From contig LUCM01004347.1 of the NCBI GenBank assembly GCA_008360955.1, positions 56,748 to 120,747 on the forward strand: 64,000 bases of DNA. The letters are read 5' to 3'. The notes beneath the pieces were generated by a model, which made no database searches, had not been told where the DNA came from, and worked only from the letters and a program-made list of their open reading frames with translations. Made by a program: the position numbers and the translations under genes. This document shows, in pieces, positions 58,050-64,000 of this stretch (positions are counted from its first letter, which is position 1; every line of letters starts with the position of its first letter). This DNA is from Fasciolopsis buskii (taxonomy: Eukaryota > Platyhelminthes > Trematoda > Plagiorchiida > Fasciolidae).

Positions 58050-61000
58050 TTCTAGTTCTCATAGATGCAACAGAAGAAATAGTTTTCAAATTTATCTGCA
58101 TTTTCGTTCAATCTTAACTTAAAATATGTTTGTTTTTGTTGATGCTTACAGAGAAACAGTCAATTAACCGTCGCACATCCTAGATCCACTTCGATAGGGA
58201 CACTTCAGCATTCACGACAAGGTTTGTTTTTGCCAGTCTGATTCAATTACTTTAATTTTCTGAAATCAGCTGAAATTCTGTTTGTTTGTACGATACATGC
58301 GAATGCAACTATTAATCACACATTGTGCGTATTCATTTACTCTTTTATTTAGTCTATCGTTTTGGACTGTCCACCCCACCCTATCAAATGCTTGTTGCTA
58401 GCACAGACACTTATGTCAGAAAGAGTTGGGGGTGGGATTAATTGCTGAAAATTTCACATTTAACAAAAAAGCTTTAGTCAAATAAACATTTTATTTGTTC
58501 AGTCGAGATAAGGTGATCAACGACCTCCCAGGGTGGATTAAAGGGACATCAATTGCAGATCATTTTTGTTGGCCTGTTTATTTTTTTATTGTAATGATAA
58601 AGTTGAATTTTCAATTGATTTGCTCATTTGGGTTAGAATTAAAATAATCCATGCTGGCCAATCGTCCTATCAGATCGAATAAGTTTTTAAGGCAAAGCAA
58701 GGATTCAACTAATCGATCTTCGTTATCAGACTGTAAAGTTGGTGAAATCTTTTCGATTAGGGTTAACAAGATGACACTTCTGCCTTCATTCCACTTGCTA
58801 TTATTGGTACAAACTAGATTTATAATTCAGGCTGATCACTTCTAATTAACTACATTTCTTTGTTGACAGTGAATGTCAATTTTCCCAGTCTAATACATTT
58901 CTTCTGGATAAAACTATCTCTAGTCCAAATGGATCGGTTTGCTTTCATGGTCTGGAACGGAAAACGGTGTCTAAGCCTGGATTCCCCCTGATCGGTTCCG
59001 ACAATGAACCACTGATGATTGGCTGATTGTTTTGGCTTGGTTCACCGAAATAGCTGTGGAGGCTTCGAACCCAATAATTGTTACTTTGGGTGTGTGATAG
59101 CAAGTAGGACATAACAGATCAGCATTTCCCTCGACGCCTCCGTGAAATGCATGATCACAGTCTCCTAAAGGTTACAATCACGTTGTTAACAAACAATAAA
59201 TGAAGAACCGTTCGAGAAAGAGCAGTGATGGGTGTTTCTTGAAAACGATGAGTGTTTTGTATCCGGTGAATGCCAAATTTGTCTAGAAGGTGAGTTAAAC
59301 ATATTTTGTTTGTGAATTGTTTAAGCAACAGAAATGTAAAAGTTCTTATAGACCTAAATAAATGATGATAGTATCTAGTCTTGAATAAAATCATCCAAAA
59401 ACACGGTTGACTGATTTGAATTTTCCACTCCTGTCCACAAATCCAGTTCTCCGAAGTCCTCGATAGAAGAAAGATGAGCAAAGTAGCACCAGAATCGATG
59501 AAATATTGAGAAGTTCAAGTTACAAGTAAATCCAAGGTTGTACAAACTCCTTTTCACATAACAACCCGCATCGGTTTGTAGATTTGGTATGATGTATCAT
59601 ATAGCACTTATGTTCTAATGTGCACACCGGTGACCCTAACAAATTAAGATTAAAACGAATATTTTGTCCAGTGCCCCAGTTTTTGATCGATCGAACCAGA
59701 ACAGGCGAAAATGCACTGCATTTTTGGAGTTCGCACGGTTCCTTTTAAATTTCTGTGTAAAACAAAAAGGTGGGGTTAAAATATCAGAACAAGCAAGCAT
59801 ACTTACAATACATCTAGGACGATAGACTATTCGTGTACATCTCCCTCTGGGTTCGTTTTCTGCTCTTCATTTATTCCTTCCCCATCCTTCGGCTCATCTT
59901 CTCGGATCGACAATTCGGCTCATCAGTTACCCGCAAAAGGACAACGACAATTGCTAACTGCCAACTTCGCTTCTACCCGCTCGGGATACACTGACATTTA
60001 ACTGTCCATGTAGTTCCTTGAGGAGAAAAAAAAGAGCTTTCTACACTGTCTCTAGACATCTTCCTAGATCGGTCATAAGGAATCTGCAGTGTGGGTTCGA
60101 TTCGTGCTGGAATCTGAAAGAAACACTGTCTTTTTGTTTACGGATACTGTGTTGCTCCATTCATGGTGATCTCCACCAATCAGATGAAAACACTTTGCTT
60201 GAGCGTTTGTTCTCGGCATGGTCTGGATGCCTTTCATAAATAATAGGAAAATACATACCGGAAAAATCAGATAACGTAGTTCAAGATGTACAGTTTATTC
60301 GAACTACATTGCCACACTATAGTCGTGGAGAACAATTGCATCTATGTATGCTTTTGTTGAGGAGCAAACATCTGGTTAGAATGAATGGAACCATCGTCAG
60401 CGGAATATGACATTTCTAACTTGCGGGCAATGAGTGATCGCTCCAACTCGGTTTGTGTTATTCAGTGTGACTTATTGGGAACGCTTATGGGCGGGAAAAA
60501 TGTCAAATTGTCTTTCAAAACTTATAAGAGCTCGCTGTGAGGTAGGAAATTGGCGCCATGGGTCATGCATCTTTTCCATACGTTGTTGTTTCTTCTTACA
60601 TGAGATTCGCCCTAGAGGACCCAGTCGTGGAGGATATCCGGCAATCGTCCACCATCCATTAGCAGAACGAAACGGCTTCATCATCGCTTATTGGCAACAG
60701 CATACGATTCTTGGTTAGCAGACTACCTGATTCAGGCAATTATTGTTTCACATAAGTCCTATATTTTTGACGGTACAGAAAAAATGCAGCAGAATCATCG
60801 GTGGAGGCGTCTCTTTTGGCAGTTTCCCGGCATTACGTTGATATGTAATTATTTTGCATTATGATTTTTTAATCGTTCAAATTGTTTCCGTTCTGAGTGA
60901 CTCTTTTTGACGGATCGTAGTGGTTTCTTTGCGCTCAAAAACTGCATGCTATCTAAGATAGATTTTCCTTTCTGCCATTCCCGGTATCGACAATCGCCTC

Positions 61001-61455
61001 AGTCCTCACTAATCAGCCTACAATCGTCCCGTCAATTTCCTTGATACCATTTCCCCTCGTCTGTCTACAAATGACTGTCATCTTGCTGAAACCACAAAAT
61101 TAGTTCCGTCTGGTCCAAAATAGCCTTTGCACAATCGAATTAGAAAACTTTTTATGTACCCAGTTTTTTCTTTAACAATGTTTAGTAAAGGAAACCTTTT
61201 CTTAACATGGTTACCTAGGCAGTCCAATTCCCCCTAATTCGGAGTTTTCTAATTTGGCAGAAATCTGCTCTTCAATAAAGACGCATATTATTGTCGTCTT
61301 TCATTGCAGATGGAGGTAAGGCTATATGAAACAATAGCGTTGACGGAAGGGATATGCTTTTGTCGTCGACAGCAACTGATTTATCGAAGATCTGCTTCGT
61401 CTCATTAAAAAATCAACTGCTACATTTCTCAGGGGCAGAAGCATTTATACCCAGT
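58050..61455. other. No supported gene
   Basis: AT-rich DNA with short frames on both strands. The pair at 60434-60718 (+) and 60684-60472 (-) are mirror shadows and neither has splice support. Confidence 0.5.
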
Positions 61456-61456
61456 T

Positions 61457-61735
61457 TTAAATATCAGGACCAAATGATATAAGGAGTGCATTGAAAAATC
61501 GATGCGTCATGTATTGATTTTAATTTTGAATGAAATAATGTTAATAACACAGCGTTGTTGGTAGATGTAATGCGCCAACGTTTCGACTACCGTGGATAGT
61601 CTTTCCGAATGCAAGTTTTACAATCAAAATGTAAAACTTGCCTTGAGAAAGACTACCCACGGTAGTCGAGACGTTGGCGCATTACATCTACCAACAACGC
61701 TGTGTTATTCTCATTATGTCATTCACAATAAGAAA
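61457..61735. mobile_element. Palindromic foldback repeat, copy 3 (both arms present)
   Basis: The inner left arm, 61543-61621, and right arm, 61631-61709, are inverted copies of 79 bp with only a few mismatches, separated by AATCAAAAT. Shared blocks on the right arm are GTAAAACTTGCCTTGAGAAA, ACTACCCACGGTAGTC and GGCGCATTACATCTACCAAC. An outer left segment from 61457 (ATCAGGACCAAATGAT, then AAAAATCGATGCG) also occurs in copies 1 and 2. The transcript or single strand would fold into one long hairpin. Candidate classes are a foldback DNA transposon/MITE or an inverted terminal part of a Penelope-like element; no ORF or target duplication distinguishes these. Confidence 0.75.
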
Positions 61736-61739
61736 CATT

Positions 61740-63060
61740 TATGGTGGACGATTTGCGCGCTTGGTTACAGGCGGAAATAGTTTGTTTTTTCTCATTCATT
61801 CAACACAGATGACCTCGATGCCACATCCAGTTATTCCACTTATCCTTCTGTTTGATCAACTGATGTCAAACTTATGCAAAATTGTGAATTCATTGAACAG
61901 CTCGGCGCTATCAACTTTGAAGCTCACGTTTGTCCGGATGCACTATTTATGCTTATCCCCAAAATCTGGCGCCCGTGATTTGTCTGAAGATATGGGCATT
62001 TTAATGATTCCTTCGCCTTATTCGTGCTCCACCACGGATTGTCAAATAGCAACAAAATGTTTACTATTCCGTGAGGGACAATATTCATTATTTCTGAACT
62101 ACCCTGCTCTGTTTTCTGTAGAGCGATATTCTTGAAGCTTGCAAAACGTGTCCAACCCAGTCGCCCATTAGGGTACGCTGTGACCCCATCCATTCAATTC
62201 CAAGCTGTGAAAATTCTCATGGGAGCATACCCGGTGATGAAAGATCCCATTTAGCATTTCCTGTTTGTGAATCGCTGATGAAATTTTGAATTCCTTGGAA
62301 CTTGCTTCATGACTGTACTTAATCCCGAATGGTTGCATACCCTTTGGTAACAGGGGAATGAATCAAACATCAGACCGGCAGATGAAACGAATCATTCATA
62401 ATTGGTTCTACAGACACAAAGGAATCCGTAAATTGAAAAAGCAGAGCAACCCCATGAATTAGCAAGAACAACCGTATGAATTCAATGGTTTCAAAGGAAG
62501 GTGAAAAGAACAGAGAGGGAACAACGCTCGAAAGTCAGCCCAGTAGGATACGTTCAAAGAGGGCAGCGTACGTTAAACTGTTAAGTCTCGGGACCAGAAA
62601 CAGTTAGGCACGCCATCATTCAGTTTGTTTATCGGCCCAAGCTGACAATTACAAAAGTCAATAAACAAACTGTTACAGACAGTGCCCGTTACCAATAACA
62701 TCAGACAGGAAATCGAGCCCATCATACGGAAGGACAAACACACATTATCATAAGGCCAGGCATGATCGGTGGTCGTAACAACAAAGCATCCGAATAAAGC
62801 ACAAACTCATTGCATCGAAGTGGAAATTCACCGAACCGTGCCAACTCAGTAGTAAGTGTTTTTTTCCTGAACGATCCAAAAGTAAATATATTCAAGAACA
62901 AAGGATGAATACAATGAAACAAGTTGGTTGTGTTCGGGCATGCACGTTATTGAATAAAATTAAGTGCACTGCAATAAAAATTTGTACGAGCCCGTAAGGG
63001 ATCACCACCAAAATATTTTAGGGACGTACACAGTCACTGGGGTTTTCCGGTTCTTCCATT
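61740..63060. other. No supported gene
   Basis: A 153-codon plus frame (61674-62135) begins inside the foldback arm, so its first part cannot be real coding. The remainder reads LTFVRMHYLCLSPKSGARDL without recognised similarity. Confidence 0.45.
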
Positions 63061-63076
63061 TGTCCTGGGATCCCCT

Positions 63077-63232
63077 GCCGGCAGCGGTCAAGAGGATAGG
63101 GTCATGGCATTTGGACTTAAATGTGGCGGGTTCAACTCCTCTTACCACTCGTCAATTTCCCCACTTTGCAGCCCTCTGTTGGCCTTGGCCCTCTTCCTGA
63201 GAAATGATGTACATTGCCATTTTATTTACAAA
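63077..63232 (+). mobile_element. tRNA-derived SINE, family A, copy 4
   Basis: The head reads GGCAGCGGTCAAGAGGATAG (A-box position, diverged) and the B box GGCGGGTTCAACTCCTCTTA, in which the usual TTCGA is TTCAA. The body (GTCAATTTCCCCACTTTGCA, then CCCTCTGTTGGCC) and tail (CTGAGAAATGATGTACATTG, then CATTTTATTTAC) are clear. A second body/tail unit starts directly after it. Confidence 0.8.
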
Positions 63233-63235
63233 TCT

Positions 63236-63340
63236 CCCACTGCCGGTCGGTGAGCTTTATCACTTGGCCAGCCCTCTGTTGGCCCGGCCCTTTCCTGAAG
63301 AAATGATGTACATTGCATATTCCATTAATAAATGGTAGGG
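63236..63340 (+). mobile_element. SINE family A, tail-only copy in tandem with copy 4
   Basis: This partial unit repeats the end of the head region (CTCCCACTGCCGGTCGGTGA), the body (CAGCCCTCTGTTGGCCCGGC) and the tail (GAAATGATGTACATTG, then ATTCCATTAATAAA), with the A/B-box head missing. It lies only a few bases after copy 4. It could be a second insertion into the tail of the first, or an unequal-exchange duplication. Confidence 0.75.
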
Positions 63341-64000
63341 GGTCGGAGTGGACGAAAATCATGGTAAAGCACGAAGGTCAAAAACCAACGGTAGTGTCCA
63401 ACCGAAGAGAAACGGTTTCTCAAGTCCTGTTTTTCCTGCATTTCTCAAGCGCCTCCGCCTGAACCAAGTACTAGCTAAGTCTAACAAATGAAAGTAAGAA
63501 CGCCAATCAAAGGATACTTCTGGGGATACCGAAACCGAGGAGAGAGAATGCGACTTAGTCGATACCAATGCTACGCCATAACTAGAGTGTACATTTGATA
63601 ACCCCTCAGAATAATGAATTTTGTTGGACCAGATCTTAGTTTACCTTTTTAATTACTTTATTAATTGAAACCAGGAAAGCACCTATTATTTCAAGGCAAG
63701 GGGGCCCGCACGAGGGCGGAAACAGAGCAGACGGACGCAAAGTGGGAGCCGCGACGAAGAAAGCAGACCCCGATTTTCCACTCTAACGACACACAATCTA
63801 TCGTTTTGACACTGCCGGTCAGTCGTTACAAATACTGTACTAATCCAAGATTTGTACCAACCAAGGGAAAAAGAACTTCTCAATGAATAGCGGTCTATCT
63901 ACAACGATTCATATTTTATGTTCTGACATATCGAAATGGAGAAGCAACTAACCGAAACAGTCCTGAAATATCTTTATTTCTATCACTTTACTTCCTTATT

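Noticed and set aside
61543..61709. Hammerhead ribozyme in the foldback arms
   Set aside because: CGAAAC is present, but no CUGANGA core was found at a suitable distance on either strand.
61674..62135. 153-codon plus frame
   Set aside because: It starts inside the right arm of the foldback repeat, so the frame is partly repeat, and no splice or domain support exists for the rest.
1..64000. Bacterial-type features: operons, ribosome binding sites, CRISPR arrays, rRNA
   Set aside because: No runs of co-directional long frames, no Shine-Dalgarno-led starts, no regularly spaced repeats and no rRNA-like sequence were seen; the window is eukaryotic.

Overview
The window looks like non-coding, repeat-littered nuclear DNA from a flatworm, most likely a digenean trematode of the liver-fluke type. 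Three things suggest this: the decayed non-LTR reverse transcriptases (conserved C-terminal blocks such as LYGCETW, VFDHRCLR, HVLRM and LPGWG), a Ty3/gypsy fragment of the kind common in fluke genomes, and several tRNA-derived SINEs. The sequence is AT-rich and has no operons, Shine-Dalgarno sites, rRNA genes or convincing tRNA genes. The organism is my inference from element style; I cannot run a search.

What can be identified firmly is mobile DNA. A long, dead LINE fragment (+) fills 31119-32982, running from the endonuclease/RT linker through fingers, palm, thumb and C-terminal tail. A second, C-terminal-only LINE piece lies at 22955-23495. A Ty3/gypsy remnant carrying RNase H and the integrase zinc-binding region lies at 41460-42290. 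A tRNA-headed SINE family (family A) has copies at about 1328, 18411, 35915 and 63077, plus a tail-only copy at 63236. A second SINE-like family (family B) is at 2750 (-), 44628 and 44931. A palindromic 'foldback' family has copies at 6132, 26268 and 61457; the last contains two 79-bp inverted arms around a 9-bp spacer. Degenerate ACT/AGT trinucleotide tracts occur at 37569, 49617 and 57488, with other microsatellites elsewhere.

Protein-coding content is uncertain. The number of 60-100 codon open frames is about what chance predicts for this base composition, so frame length alone proves little, although frames over 140 codons are somewhat in excess. I looked for frames that combine usable splice sites with matching phase. 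The best candidates, nearly all on the minus strand, are 27609-27991 (two exons, 50-nt intron), 28047-28769 (two exons), 47519-47874 (two exons, 56-nt intron), 48018-48526 (a cluster of short exons) and 9261-9883 (two exons), plus a possible plus-strand terminal exon at 8624-8835. I recognise none of their products. They are hypotheses for transcript mapping, not established genes.

Region by region: 1-8 kb holds SINE and foldback copies and weak frames; 8-10 kb has the first candidate exon cluster; 10-22 kb is mostly featureless with a G-quadruplex motif and hairpins; 22-24 kb has a LINE tail; 27-31 kb has a minus-strand exon cluster abutting the LINE at 31-33 kb; 33-41 kb is sparse with trinucleotide tracts; 41-42.3 kb is gypsy; 44-45 kb holds paired SINEs; 47-49 kb is a second minus-strand exon cluster; 49-61 kb is sparse; 61-64 kb has the foldback element and a SINE pair.
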